From: Spirirestis rafaelensis WJT71-NPBG6
GTDB taxonomy: Bacteria > Cyanobacteriota > Cyanobacteriia > Cyanobacteriales > Nostocaceae
NCBI GenBank assembly: GCA_019359015.1
Contig: JAHHID010000031.1
Span: 1 to 64,000 of the forward strand
DNA: 64,000 nucleotides
Direction of reading: 5' to 3'
A model generated the notes under the pieces. That model ran no database searches, was not told the origin of the DNA, and saw nothing but the letters and a program-made list of their open reading frames with translations. This document shows, one piece after another, positions 36,973 through 45,028 of the stretch (positions within the stretch are counted from its first letter, which is position 1; each line of letters starts with the position of its first letter). Made by a program: the position numbers and the translations under genes.

Positions 36973-37311
36973 CTACCTTGTTAACTCACGCCAAGTCCTG
37001 GAACCGACTACTCCATCCACAGTTAAGTTGTGCTGGCTTTGAAAGGCTTTGACGGCTGTTTCTGTTAACGCACCAAAATTTCCATCAGCTCGAACAGGAT
37101 AACCATTTTGTGATAAAAGTCGTTGTAAAACTTTTACAGAGTCACCAGAGTCACCAAAACTCAGAGTTGGTAAACTGCGAATAGCGGCAGCTTGTAATTT
37201 CAAAGGTTGTGCTTGATCGGCAAAATTTTCCATGTCCTGAATCCTTTGTCCAACTGTTTCTCCTTCATTCCACTTTATAGGCATTGCCCAAAATTTACCT
37301 CTGTATCCCAA
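36973..37311 (-). CDS. Peptidoglycan-binding domain protein, short paralogue
   Basis: A 112-residue protein whose C-terminal PG_binding_1 domain (SVKVLQRLLSQNGYPVRADG, FGALTETAVKAFQ, GVVGSRTWRELTR) is highly similar to that of the gene at 35506, indicating a local duplication. The N-terminal 45 residues are unrelated. No signal peptide is evident; ATG 37284 is an alternative start. Confidence 0.75.
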   Translation of the reverse strand: MGYRGKFWAMPIKWNEGETVGQRIQDMENFADQAQPLKLQAAAIRSLPTLSFGDSGDSVKVLQRLLSQNGYPVRADGNFGALTETAVKAFQSQHNLTVDGVVGSRTWRELTR

Positions 37312-37465
37312 TTTTCAAATAACTACCTGGTTAATAAAGCTAATTCTTCAGTTTGCAAGGCTTTTTGGATTTATTTTGCTTTAATTATGGTGGGACACTT
37401 CTGGCTAATCTGGAAAAATAGCGCGATCGCAGTACTCCTGATAAAGTAATATTTTGTCTTCTAAC

Positions 37466-37954
37466 TCAAAGCAGTGGTAACAAATTAAACTCTTTACGAA
37501 TCTCCCACAGTGAACGGTCAAGTAGTGGCTCAAAGTCAAAAAATGGATAGTACTTGCGTGTTCCGCGAGCCTTGAACCACATTACAACAATTTCTGGCAA
37601 CAATCGCGGCAATACAACAAATATTGAGCTATACAACCACAGCAGCCCATGTTGCTTTACCAAATCTTTATACATCACATCAACAGCTGGGTTTTTGCGA
37701 TCGCGTAGGTAGTCTCGAAACTTGAAGTCACTGGTTAAAAAGCACAATGGTAAAAGTCTCAATTCGTCATACATATCGGTATCGCAACCGAGGATGACAT
37801 GTGTGACATCATGAGCAAATAAGATTTTCGCAAAATCCGGCGGCATTTGACTTGGGTTGGTAACATGTGGATTTACTGCGTAATACTCTTCTATTCCTTG
37901 CCTTAGGGTTTGAGTGCTGCTTTTATCGGTATATTGGGGACGAGTACGGCTCAT
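37466..37954 (-). CDS. COQ4-like protein (HDxxHx11E lipid/quinone-binding family)
   Basis: A 162-residue protein with the motif HDVTH, then 11 residues, then E (within AHDVTHVILGCDTDMYDELR), exactly the zinc-binding HDxxHx11E signature of COQ4. A second hydrophobic region (YSSIFVVLPRLLPEIVVMWF) fits the lipid pocket of the family. Cyanobacteria make plastoquinone, not ubiquinone, so the substrate is open; a Nostoc homologue (Alr8543) was crystallised with a prenyl phosphate, as I recall. The gene is divergent from a TetR regulator and has a clear operator 19 bases before its start. Confidence 0.8.
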   Translation of the reverse strand: MSRTRPQYTDKSSTQTLRQGIEEYYAVNPHVTNPSQMPPDFAKILFAHDVTHVILGCDTDMYDELRLLPLCFLTSDFKFRDYLRDRKNPAVDVMYKDLVKQHGLLWLYSSIFVVLPRLLPEIVVMWFKARGTRKYYPFFDFEPLLDRSLWEIRKEFNLLPLL

Positions 37955-37972
37955 AATTTACATTAATCATCA

Positions 37973-37992
37973 ACGATACGAAACAGTATCGT
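37973..37992. promoter_or_regulatory. Candidate TetR operator
   Basis: ACGATAC and GTATCGT form perfect 7-bp inverted arms around GAAACA, a typical TetR-family operator shape. It lies 19-38 bases upstream of the COQ4-like start and between that gene and the divergent tetR, so the regulator probably represses the COQ4-like gene. Confidence 0.65.
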
Positions 37993-38042
37993 AATTTTTA
38001 GACGTAAATGTCAAGCTTGCCCATATTTAGATTTTGATGTTT

Positions 38043-38175
38043 TCGTAGTGAGCAATTTATCGCTCAATTTTAAGCGCTTCAGCGCTTACCCTTCGGGTTC
38101 GCCAGTCGCTCATGGGGGAAACCCCCTTGGCGCTAGCCTCTCCCTTTGGGAGAAGACCGCGCTGGCTCACTACGA
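38043..38175. repeat. Nested palindromic element upstream of tetR
   Basis: The outer 11-bp inverted ends TCGTAGTGAGC and GCTCACTACGA enclose a copy (about 38083-38163) of a roughly 78-bp repeat. A near-identical copy in the same orientation is inserted in tnpB at 38860-38937. The arrangement looks like one repeat inserted in another. Confidence 0.75.
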
Positions 38176-38219
38176 GCTTATACAACCCATCAAAAGTCCC
38201 TAATCCCTAGTCTTGTTAC

Positions 38220-38795
38220 ATGACTCAATCAGATAAAAAACCAGGAAGACCGCGCAGTGAAAAGTCTGATCAAGCCATCCTTAAGACGACTCTCGATTTG
38301 CTATCTCAGATGGGTTACGATCGCCTAAGCATTGATGCGATCGCGCGATCGGCTGGTGTTGGCAAAACCACAATCTATCGATGGTATGCTTCCAAAGAAG
38401 AATTAGTTGCTTCGGCGATTGAAAGTGTTCGTCAAGAAATTGAAATACCTGATACAGGTACGCTTGCGAGCGATATAGACTGTATTATTGAGATTGCGGT
38501 GAAAACTACACTCACGCCTTTGGGTCGTCAAATTCTGGCGATGATTATCGGTGCTGCTTCTAGCAGTCCGCAATTTGCCCAAGTTTATTGGACAAAATAC
38601 CTTTTACCACGACGGCAAGCTTTTCACGTTGCGATCGAGCGAGCTAAGGCTAGAAATGAAATTCCGGCTGATACAGACAGCGATTTAGTTTTTGACCTAA
38701 TGAGCGGAATCATGCTTTACGCGCTGGTATTTATGCCTAGCGCTGAACCAGTCGAAGCATATATTCGCCGTGCTGTTGGTCTTATTCTCAATTGA
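38220..38795 (+). CDS. TetR/AcrR family transcription regulator
   Basis: A 191-residue regulator with an N-terminal helix-turn-helix (GYDRLSIDAIARSAGVGKTT, IYRWYASKEEL) and a C-terminal ligand domain. It probably controls the divergent COQ4-like gene through the 37973-37992 palindrome. Its TGA stop lies in the terminal TTGACACTCCCC of the IS605-type element, so the last codons may have been set by that insertion. Confidence 0.9.
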   Translation: MTQSDKKPGRPRSEKSDQAILKTTLDLLSQMGYDRLSIDAIARSAGVGKTTIYRWYASKEELVASAIESVRQEIEIPDTGTLASDIDCIIEIAVKTTLTPLGRQILAMIIGAASSSPQFAQVYWTKYLLPRRQAFHVAIERAKARNEIPADTDSDLVFDLMSGIMLYALVFMPSAEPVEAYIRRAVGLILN

Positions 38796-38859
38796 CACTC
38801 CCCGCATCTATTGACACGGGGATTCTTGGTTCCGTGACTCGCCGTTAGACAGCAGGCTT

Positions 38860-38937
38860 GCGCCCTTACGGGTTCGGCAGTCGCTCATGGGGGAGACCCC
38901 CTTGGCGCTAGCCTCTCCCTTTGGGAGAAGACCGCGC
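38860..38937. repeat. 78-bp repeat inserted in the 3' end of tnpB
   Basis: Hairpins CATGGGGGAGACCCCC and CTCTCCCTTTGGGAGA are framed by GCGC at both ends. Removing these 78 bases joins VGEA to a new frame reading SLLSNGESRNQESPCQ with a stop at 38808-38810, the usual cyanobacterial TnpB tail. The insert therefore supplies the present premature stop at 38908. Confidence 0.75.
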
Positions 38938-40116
38938 TGCCTCACCAACTGCCCAAGAGGGCAAATCTCCCCAAGCGTAGCTTCCGGTGTGCCCCACCGT
39001 AGTTAATCCTAATCTCAAAATGTTGATACTGGCGTTAACGTCTCTATCCTCTACATAGCCGCAATGTGGGCAGACGTGAGTCCTTGTAGATAGGGATTTT
39101 TTCACCTTCAAACCACAATTAGAACAGTTTTGGCTTGTGTTGTGGGGAGGAACCGCAACCGTTACCTTCCCATATTTGTGACCAAAGTATTCTAACCACT
39201 GGCGAAAAGTTGACCAACCAGCATCAGAGATTGATTTAGCCAGATGTCGGTTTTTTACCATGTTCTTCACATTCAAGTCTTCATAGGCTACCAAATCGTT
39301 AGATTGGATGACGGAGTGTGCAACACGCTTGCAATACTCTTTTCGTTGCCTACTTACTCTTAAATGCTTACGAGCATATCGATTTCTGGCTTTGTGGTAG
39401 TTGGATGAAAGGCATTGCTTCGCCTTGTTTTTGGCAGCGTCATACTTTTTAGAATATGAGCGATTAGCGCGGTTTAACTGCTTTTCTGACTTACGGTAAA
39501 ACTTAGGGGATGGTTCCACATTGCCTTTACTATCGGCAATGAAATACTTTAACCCCAAGTCAATGCCGACTATCTGATTAGTTGGTTGAGTTTCAATCCT
39601 TAAGTCAACATCAATCGCAAATTGAGCATAATACCCGTTACTCCGACGTACTAAACGGACACGCTTAATCTGCTTGATGTCATAATAATTAAGGTCATAA
39701 GTCCCCTTTAACTTGAGAGTCCCTATTCCCTTTTTATCCCTAAAAGTAATCAGCTTCCTACTTTCTGAAAGCGCCCATCCAGAGGTTTTGTATTCAACTG
39801 AACGGCAATTGTTTTTAAACTTTGGAAAGCCTTTTTTACCTTTAACTTTCTTTTTGCAGTTATCGTAAAACCTAGATATCGCAGACCATGCACGTTCTGC
39901 CGCAGATTGCCTAGCCATTGAATTGAGTTCCGAGGCAAAAGGAAATTCAGCCGCAAGTACAGCGCAATATTTATTAAGGTCATGTTTACTTAACCCCTTA
40001 ATGTCCATCCATTGTCTTAAACACTTATTTTGGATGAATTGAGATGTGCGAATAGCATCATCTATTGCACGATACTGCAAGTCTTTGCCTTTAACTTTGA
40101 ACTCGTAAATTATCAC
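38908..40116 (-). CDS. tnpB: TnpB-family RNA-guided nuclease, C-terminus altered by a repeat
   Basis: A 402-residue TnpB with the split RuvC residues visible: Asp in GIDLGLKYF, Glu in VAYEDLNVKNM and Asp in DRDVNASINIL. The zinc ribbon CSNCG/CPHCG is intact. The catalytic core is complete, so nuclease activity is possible. The last nine residues (ARSSPKGRG) come from an inserted 78-bp repeat that replaces about 16 native residues and splits the region expected to form the guide RNA scaffold. TnpB cuts DNA next to a target motif matching the element's left flank. Confidence 0.9.
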   Translation of the reverse strand: MIIYEFKVKGKDLQYRAIDDAIRTSQFIQNKCLRQWMDIKGLSKHDLNKYCAVLAAEFPFASELNSMARQSAAERAWSAISRFYDNCKKKVKGKKGFPKFKNNCRSVEYKTSGWALSESRKLITFRDKKGIGTLKLKGTYDLNYYDIKQIKRVRLVRRSNGYYAQFAIDVDLRIETQPTNQIVGIDLGLKYFIADSKGNVEPSPKFYRKSEKQLNRANRSYSKKYDAAKNKAKQCLSSNYHKARNRYARKHLRVSRQRKEYCKRVAHSVIQSNDLVAYEDLNVKNMVKNRHLAKSISDAGWSTFRQWLEYFGHKYGKVTVAVPPHNTSQNCSNCGLKVKKSLSTRTHVCPHCGYVEDRDVNASINILRLGLTTVGHTGSYAWGDLPSWAVGEAARSSPKGRG

Positions 40117-40240
40117 TTGGCTCGATCAACCAACTATTGTCTTATGTTAACATAATTAGCATAAGAATGCGGAATAAATTCAGCCCTTCGCTTATATCCC
40201 CTCGCCTTCAGGCAGGGGATATAAGCTTCACGTCTCATAA

Positions 40241-40315
40241 GGGCGAACGATGGGAATTGAACCCACGAATGGTGGTACCACAAACCACTGCCTTAACCAC
40301 TTGGCTACGCTCGCC
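40241..40315 (-). tRNA. tRNA-His (GTG)
   Basis: Reading on the minus strand, GGCGAGCG pairs with CGTTCGCCC, including the extra G-1:C73 pair unique to tRNA-His. The anticodon loop is TTTGTGG with anticodon GTG and the T-loop is GGTTCAATTCC. CCA is not encoded. An IS605-type element begins directly after its 3' end. Confidence 0.93.
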
Positions 40316-40428
40316 ATTCTTCAATTCATTATAACATAGCCCCGGCGAATTGATCCAGAGTTTTTGTTTAAGGAACGGAGTCAGTTAATCTAGAGTCAAG
40401 AGACCACAGTGATTAACAGTTAGTAAAA

Positions 40429-40809
40429 ATGAGACTCTCAACAATTATGACATATGTTGCCGCCGTAGGACTAGTTGTCTTGGGAGTGACGATGGCGAAG
40501 ACAAATCCCAGTCAAGCGGAATATGAAGAATATGCCATGCAACAGTTGACAAACTACTTAAAAAGCGATGTCTGTAAAAAAACGCCAAAGATGTTAGAAA
40601 ATTTAATTAAATTAGATTGCGATAAACTAGTAGACTCGGCTAGTCCACAAGTGCGCGAACTTGTTGCAGCGACTACGCAACGGCAAGATTTTATTATTTT
40701 TAGTATTTATCATACAGATTTAAAACTGAATTCATGGCTGCCTTCTTATACATTTGAAAGTGTAGGAGCATTTGAAAACTTTTATACTTACAGCGCCGAA
40801 CAGCAGTAG
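40429..40809 (+). CDS. DUF4359-family small exported protein
   Basis: A 126-residue protein with an N-terminal signal/anchor (TYVAAVGLVVLGVTMAKTNP) followed by YEEYAMQQLTNYL, two cysteines (DVCKK, LDCDK), and a C-terminal FIIFSIYHTDL strand, which fits DUF4359 as I know it. Function unknown; probably periplasmic or membrane-attached. Confidence 0.7.
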   Translation: MRLSTIMTYVAAVGLVVLGVTMAKTNPSQAEYEEYAMQQLTNYLKSDVCKKTPKMLENLIKLDCDKLVDSASPQVRELVAATTQRQDFIIFSIYHTDLKLNSWLPSYTFESVGAFENFYTYSAEQQ

Positions 40810-41072
40810 AAAAGAAGCGTAATTGATTCCTCCTCACATTCAAGACGCTTTCTGAGCTTAGAGTTATTTTTATTTAAATTTTCTAATCGACAAAATCAAA
40901 CTTTGGTTATAGATGCTTCTCAAGTAAGTCTTTCTCAAGATTCATGTAAAGATTGGATGTGATATTTAACATGATTAGATGTGTGCCGAGCATTTCCAGA
41001 TGACTTGTAATTTTGTTAAAAAAATTACATTCAAAATGCTGGGATATGCCATAACAAGAGAGAGAGACGCTG

Positions 41073-41756
41073 ATGTTTTTTCACAAAAAAGACCCAATTC
41101 ATTCTGTTGATGTCAAAGAGGCAAATCCGCGCTTTGCTCAACTGCTTTTAGAACAATTTGGTGGTGCAACTGGTGAATTAACAGCAGCTTTGCAATACTG
41201 GACTCAATCCTTTCATTGCGAAGACCCCAGTATTCGCGATATGTTGCAAGATATTGCATTAGAAGAGTTTGGTCACTTAGAAATGGTGGGTAAACTGATT
41301 GAAGTTCACACCAAAAATGTAGACCAAACCGAAGCTTATAAAAGCACTTTGTTTGCAGTGCGCGGTATGGGACCACACTTATTAGATAGTCAAGGTAATG
41401 CTTGGAGTGCCAACTATATAAACGAAGGTGGGGATGTAGTGCGCGATTTGCGAGCTAATATTGCTGCTGAAGCTGGCGCACGTCAAACTTATGAAGCCTT
41501 GATTAAACTAGCTACTGATGAAGGAACGAAAAACACCCTTGTTCATCTTTTGACACGGGAAATTTCTCATACCCAAATGTTTATGAAAGCGCTGGATTCT
41601 TTGGGTAAATTAACTGACCCATTCTTTGGAAATATCCAACCAGATAACACTGTGGATATTTACTACAACCTGTCTACCAACGGCAAGGATGAACGCGGTC
41701 CTTGGAACTCGGAACCAAATTTCCGTTACGTTGCTGACCCAGGTGCTGCAAAATAG
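41073..41756 (+). CDS. Manganese catalase
   Basis: A 227-residue non-heme catalase that dismutates H2O2 in the cytoplasm. The four-helix ligand set is visible: Glu35 (GATGELTAALQYW), Glu65 and His68 (LEEFGHLE), Glu133 (AAEAGARQTYE) and His166 (REISHTQMF). Length suits the shorter cyanobacterial Mn-catalases. It stands alone; RBS AGAGAGAGACG precedes the ATG. Confidence 0.93.
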   Translation: MFFHKKDPIHSVDVKEANPRFAQLLLEQFGGATGELTAALQYWTQSFHCEDPSIRDMLQDIALEEFGHLEMVGKLIEVHTKNVDQTEAYKSTLFAVRGMGPHLLDSQGNAWSANYINEGGDVVRDLRANIAAEAGARQTYEALIKLATDEGTKNTLVHLLTREISHTQMFMKALDSLGKLTDPFFGNIQPDNTVDIYYNLSTNGKDERGPWNSEPNFRYVADPGAAK

Positions 41757-41837
41757 TTTTAATTTCTAGGTTAATCATAGGGGATTATCCTAGAAGTTAA
41801 TTTATAAGCTTTGCGAATTTTATAGTTAGCGATTAGT

Positions 41838-41868
41838 GCGTAGACGCGAATTAGATTTGTGTCTACGC
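41838..41868. repeat. Short palindrome related to the GTAGAGACGCG family
   Basis: GCGTAGAC and GTCTACGC arms flank about 15 bases, with GACGCGAATTAGA inside. It lies between the catalase and sirohydrochlorin chelatase genes. Confidence 0.65.
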
Positions 41869-41923
41869 TATTTAATTGTTTGATAAAATATATAAAATTT
41901 GTTTTTTGAGTAAATGATTGCTA

Positions 41924-42691
41924 ATGCCATCTGCATATCTGTTGGTGTCTCACGGAAGTCGCGATCCGCGCCAGGAAATTGCTATGCAGCAATTGGCAAA
42001 ACTGGTAAATAACAAGCTGGAAAGCAACTTACAAAGATCTATCATTGGTGGTGTCGTGTCACCGCCAAGATGTGAATTGGTAGGTACTGCATACTTAGAA
42101 CTGAAGCCTGAGCCTTTGCATGAGCAGATTAAATCATTTAGCAAGACTGCTTTGGCGAGTGGGTATCATCACATAAAAATATTACCGTTATTTTTGCTGG
42201 CGGGAGTGCATGTGATGGAAGATATTCCTGGTGAAGTGGCTCTGGCTCAACAGGCTGTTGGTGAAGATGTGATAATTGAGTTGCAACCATATTTAGGTAG
42301 TCATGCTGGTGTAGAACAATTGCTAGCAAAGCAAATTGCTGAAACTAGCGAGAATTGTCATGACAAAGGATGGATTCTTTTAACTCATGGTAGCCGTCGT
42401 CCTGGTTCTAAAAAACAAGTCGAAGCAATAGCGGCGAATTTAGGAGTAGTAGTTGCTTATTGGTCTGTAGCTCCTAGTTTAGAATCACGAGTGAAAGAGT
42501 TGGTGAGTGCTGGTTATGAAAAAATTACTATTTTGCCATACTTTTTATTTGCTGGCGGTATCACCGATGCGATCGCTCGTTCTTCACAAGAGTTAAAATT
42601 ACAATTCCCTGCTGTGCGTTTCCAACTGGCTGAACCTTTGGGAGCAAGTGCAGAATTAGCCGATCTGATTTGGGATTTGATTAACAGATGA
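41924..42691 (+). CDS. Sirohydrochlorin chelatase, long CbiX type
   Basis: A 255-residue protein with two CbiX-like halves, each with its metal-handling histidine: LVSHGSRDPRQ near the N-terminus and LLTHGSRRPGSK after residue 140, plus HIKILPLFLLAGVHV and KITILPYFLFAGG. It inserts Fe2+ (siroheme) or Co2+ into sirohydrochlorin. ATG 41924 is preferred over TTG 41918. The stop overlaps the next gene start by four bases (ATGA), so the two are an operon for consecutive steps. Confidence 0.9.
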   Translation: MPSAYLLVSHGSRDPRQEIAMQQLAKLVNNKLESNLQRSIIGGVVSPPRCELVGTAYLELKPEPLHEQIKSFSKTALASGYHHIKILPLFLLAGVHVMEDIPGEVALAQQAVGEDVIIELQPYLGSHAGVEQLLAKQIAETSENCHDKGWILLTHGSRRPGSKKQVEAIAANLGVVVAYWSVAPSLESRVKELVSAGYEKITILPYFLFAGGITDAIARSSQELKLQFPAVRFQLAEPLGASAELADLIWDLINR

Positions 42692-43473
42692 ACCGCCAAG
42701 ACACCAACGAAGAAGAAAAGAAATATTTGGGAAAAGTTTATTTAGTCGGTGCGGGACCCGGAGATCCGGGATTAATGACTGTTAAGGGTAAAGCTTTGTT
42801 AGAATGTGCCGATGTCGTCATTTATGATGCTTTAGTAAGTCCGGCAATTCTTGCAATGATTAATCCTAACGCAGAGAAAATAAACGCCGGTAAGCGCATG
42901 GGGCGACATTCTTTATTACAGTCAGAAACTACGCAGTTATTGATTGATAAAGCACATACTAATGCAATAGTGGTGCGGCTAAAAGGTGGCGATCCGTTTA
43001 TCTTTGGTCGCGGTGGCGAAGAGATGGAAGAATTACTGAAAGCTGGGATATCTGCGGAAGTTGTGCCCGGTATTACATCAGGAATCGCCGCTCCAGCTTA
43101 TGCGGGTATTCCTTTAACTCATCGCTTGTATAGTTCTTCGGTGACATTTGTCACGGGTCACGAAGCAGCGGGTAAGTACCAACCGACGGTAAACTGGAAT
43201 GCGATCGCTCACGGTTCAGAAACAATTGTGATTTATATGGGAATTCACAATCTACCTTACATTGTTCAGAAGTTACATTCTGCCGGATTGAGTTTAGAAA
43301 CGCCGATCGCTTTAGTGCGTTGGGGTACAAGACCCGATCAAGAAGAATTAATTGGTAAATTAAAGACAATTGTAGAGCAAGTAGAGACAACTGGATTTGG
43401 AGCGCCGGCGATAGCTGTTATTGGAGCGGTGGTAAATATGCACGCTATATTATCTGGTTGCCGTCCCGTTTGA
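42688..43473 (+). CDS. cobA: Uroporphyrinogen-III C-methyltransferase
   Basis: A 261-residue SUMT that transfers two methyl groups from S-adenosylmethionine to uroporphyrinogen III, giving precorrin-2 for siroheme and cobalamin. Signatures are VYLVGAGPGDPGLMTVKG, VVIYDALVS, VVRLKGGDPFIFGRGGEE and GITSGIAAPAYAGIPLTHR. It is translationally coupled to the chelatase gene. Siroheme is needed by nitrite and sulfite reductases. Confidence 0.95.
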   Translation: MNRQDTNEEEKKYLGKVYLVGAGPGDPGLMTVKGKALLECADVVIYDALVSPAILAMINPNAEKINAGKRMGRHSLLQSETTQLLIDKAHTNAIVVRLKGGDPFIFGRGGEEMEELLKAGISAEVVPGITSGIAAPAYAGIPLTHRLYSSSVTFVTGHEAAGKYQPTVNWNAIAHGSETIVIYMGIHNLPYIVQKLHSAGLSLETPIALVRWGTRPDQEELIGKLKTIVEQVETTGFGAPAIAVIGAVVNMHAILSGCRPV

Positions 43474-43939
43474 AAATGCGGACTAGGAATTAGGGATTAG
43501 GAATTAAATGATAGGGAAAATTATTTTCTAGTCCCCAGTAAAGAGTCCCTAGTCCCCAATTACCAATTCCCAAGATTGATTGAAATTTTTGAACTTTTCA
43601 TGGTAAAATGTAGATCCACGCAGGCACTAAATGAATTGTACTTTTTAGCTGTTTGCGGCTGTAAAGCTTGAATTATATAGATGTCAGCATTTTATTTTTG
43701 TTAAATAAAATGCTCATATGCTTGATTTGTGGAACTGTAAACCAGAGTCTGCACATCTTGATTCGGCAGATTTATTTTGAGTGACAGAGTATCTTTAGTA
43801 TTGCGATCGCTCCCAACAGTTCCAACTCATTCCAAGCATCTGGGACAATCAGAATTTTGCTCGCAGCAATTAATACTGAAACTTAAATCTTCAATAATAA
43901 ATAAGTTAATTTAGCTTTTTGATAGTCCTGATTTAAAAA
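43474..43939. other. Intergenic region between convergent genes
   Basis: 466 bases with no gene. It contains short GGAATTAGGGATTAGGAATT and complementary AATTACCAATTCCC stretches (43488-43575) that can pair, and one HIP1-like site at 43803. Transcription of cobA and patA presumably ends here. Confidence 0.5.
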
Positions 43940-45028
43940 TTAAACAATGTGTTGAAAAAGACTTTTCAATAAATCGGTTTGTGTAAAAGGCTTGGTTAAA
44001 TAGCCAGAGGCTCTAACTATCTTTGCTTTAGCTCTATCTATTAATCCTGTCCTACCTGTAACCATAATTACAGGTGTGTTTTTAAAATATGAATGTTTCC
44101 GCAACAAAGAACATAATTCATATCCATCTAAATTGGGCATTTCAATGTCTAGCAAAATAACATCTGGTTTGGTGCGGAGAATTTGCATTAAAGCTTTTAA
44201 TGGTTCGTTAACTGCGATAACAGAAAACATTTGCTCATCTAAAAAACTTTTTATTGCATTCAATACTGTGGGGCTATCATCAATGCAAAAGATTTTATAA
44301 AGTTTTTTATCCGTAGATTGCTGGTTGTTTTGCTCTATGCTTTTATCAGCAATGTGGACATCGCCAGGTGAAGCATAGTTAGGATTTTCTTTCGGTTTAT
44401 AGCCGTTTTCTCTGGGTAATTGTTGAGGTTGTTTTGGTTGAGGTTCACGTAAAAATTGCGATCGCTGTGCTTGGGAAAGTTGTGACTGAGTATTTTTGCG
44501 GTATGAAGCTCGCTTTTGACTCTTTTCGACTAGCGATCGCAAATTCAAATGACAGAACTTTGGCATATCATCGAGAAAGCTTTCATGAGTAAACTCATAA
44601 CTCCCTTCTTGTAATCTCAAAAACGATTCCAAAACTTCTATTGCTAATTGCTCTATCAACATCCCCGCTTGCGTTGGGCTAAGATATTTTTGATTAACTA
44701 ACCAGCAAATAGCTAGATAATCTGGATTCGGTATTGCTTTATTATCAATACCTGTTTCAAATATTGCCCGTAACTGCTCGTAAATTCCTTTAGGAAAAGC
44801 AGGAATATGTTGACTCAATCGCTGCAAATTTTTGTAAAGCATTTCAAAAACGCGATCTGAATAGCAGCCATAAGTTAATTTACCTGACTCTATATAGATT
44901 GACCAAGAACCTGTTGTACTGAAGACTTGCAAACAACCAGTAACCGACTTATTACTTATTTTGGTCAATAGAGATAAGGGTTGTAGTTTCTGGAAAAATC
45001 TGTATCTATTAATGGGAAGTGTCTTCAT
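43940..45028 (-). CDS. patA: PatA, heterocyst-pattern response regulator
   Basis: A 362-residue protein with a PATAN (DUF4388-like) N-terminal domain (MKTLPINRYRFFQKLQPLSL, YLAICWLVNQKYLSPTQAG), a variable hydrophilic linker (QPKQPQQLPRENG), and a C-terminal receiver domain (CIDDSPTVL, Asp in ILLDIEMPNLDG, Thr in VMVTGR, Lys in YLTKPF). The opening and overall plan match Nostoc PatA, needed for intercalary heterocysts and thought to lower HetR inhibition by PatS/HetN products. The receiver is complete and probably phosphorylated. It is the strongest sign that the organism forms heterocysts. Confidence 0.85.
   Translation of the reverse strand: MKTLPINRYRFFQKLQPLSLLTKISNKSVTGCLQVFSTTGSWSIYIESGKLTYGCYSDRVFEMLYKNLQRLSQHIPAFPKGIYEQLRAIFETGIDNKAIPNPDYLAICWLVNQKYLSPTQAGMLIEQLAIEVLESFLRLQEGSYEFTHESFLDDMPKFCHLNLRSLVEKSQKRASYRKNTQSQLSQAQRSQFLREPQPKQPQQLPRENGYKPKENPNYASPGDVHIADKSIEQNNQQSTDKKLYKIFCIDDSPTVLNAIKSFLDEQMFSVIAVNEPLKALMQILRTKPDVILLDIEMPNLDGYELCSLLRKHSYFKNTPVIMVTGRTGLIDRAKAKIVRASGYLTKPFTQTDLLKSLFQHIV

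Larger units (their letters stand above)
38794..40240 (-). mobile_element. IS200/IS605-superfamily element carrying only tnpB
   Basis: Approximate limits. The right end (at 38794, reading on the minus strand) finishes GGGGAGTGTCAA with a CCCCG/CGGGG hairpin at 38799-38822. The left end has a strong subterminal hairpin at 40190-40226 (GCTTATATCCCCT arms) and abuts TTAT next to the tRNA-His 3' end, a plausible target tetranucleotide. No tnpA is present, so movement would need a transposase in trans. The right-end region should also encode the TnpB guide (omega) RNA, but it carries a 78-bp insertion. Confidence 0.75.

Noticed and set aside
40137-40334. 65-codon plus-strand frame over the tRNA-His region
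   Set aside because: It runs across the IS605 left end and the complement of tRNA-His; both are better explained as RNA and element ends.
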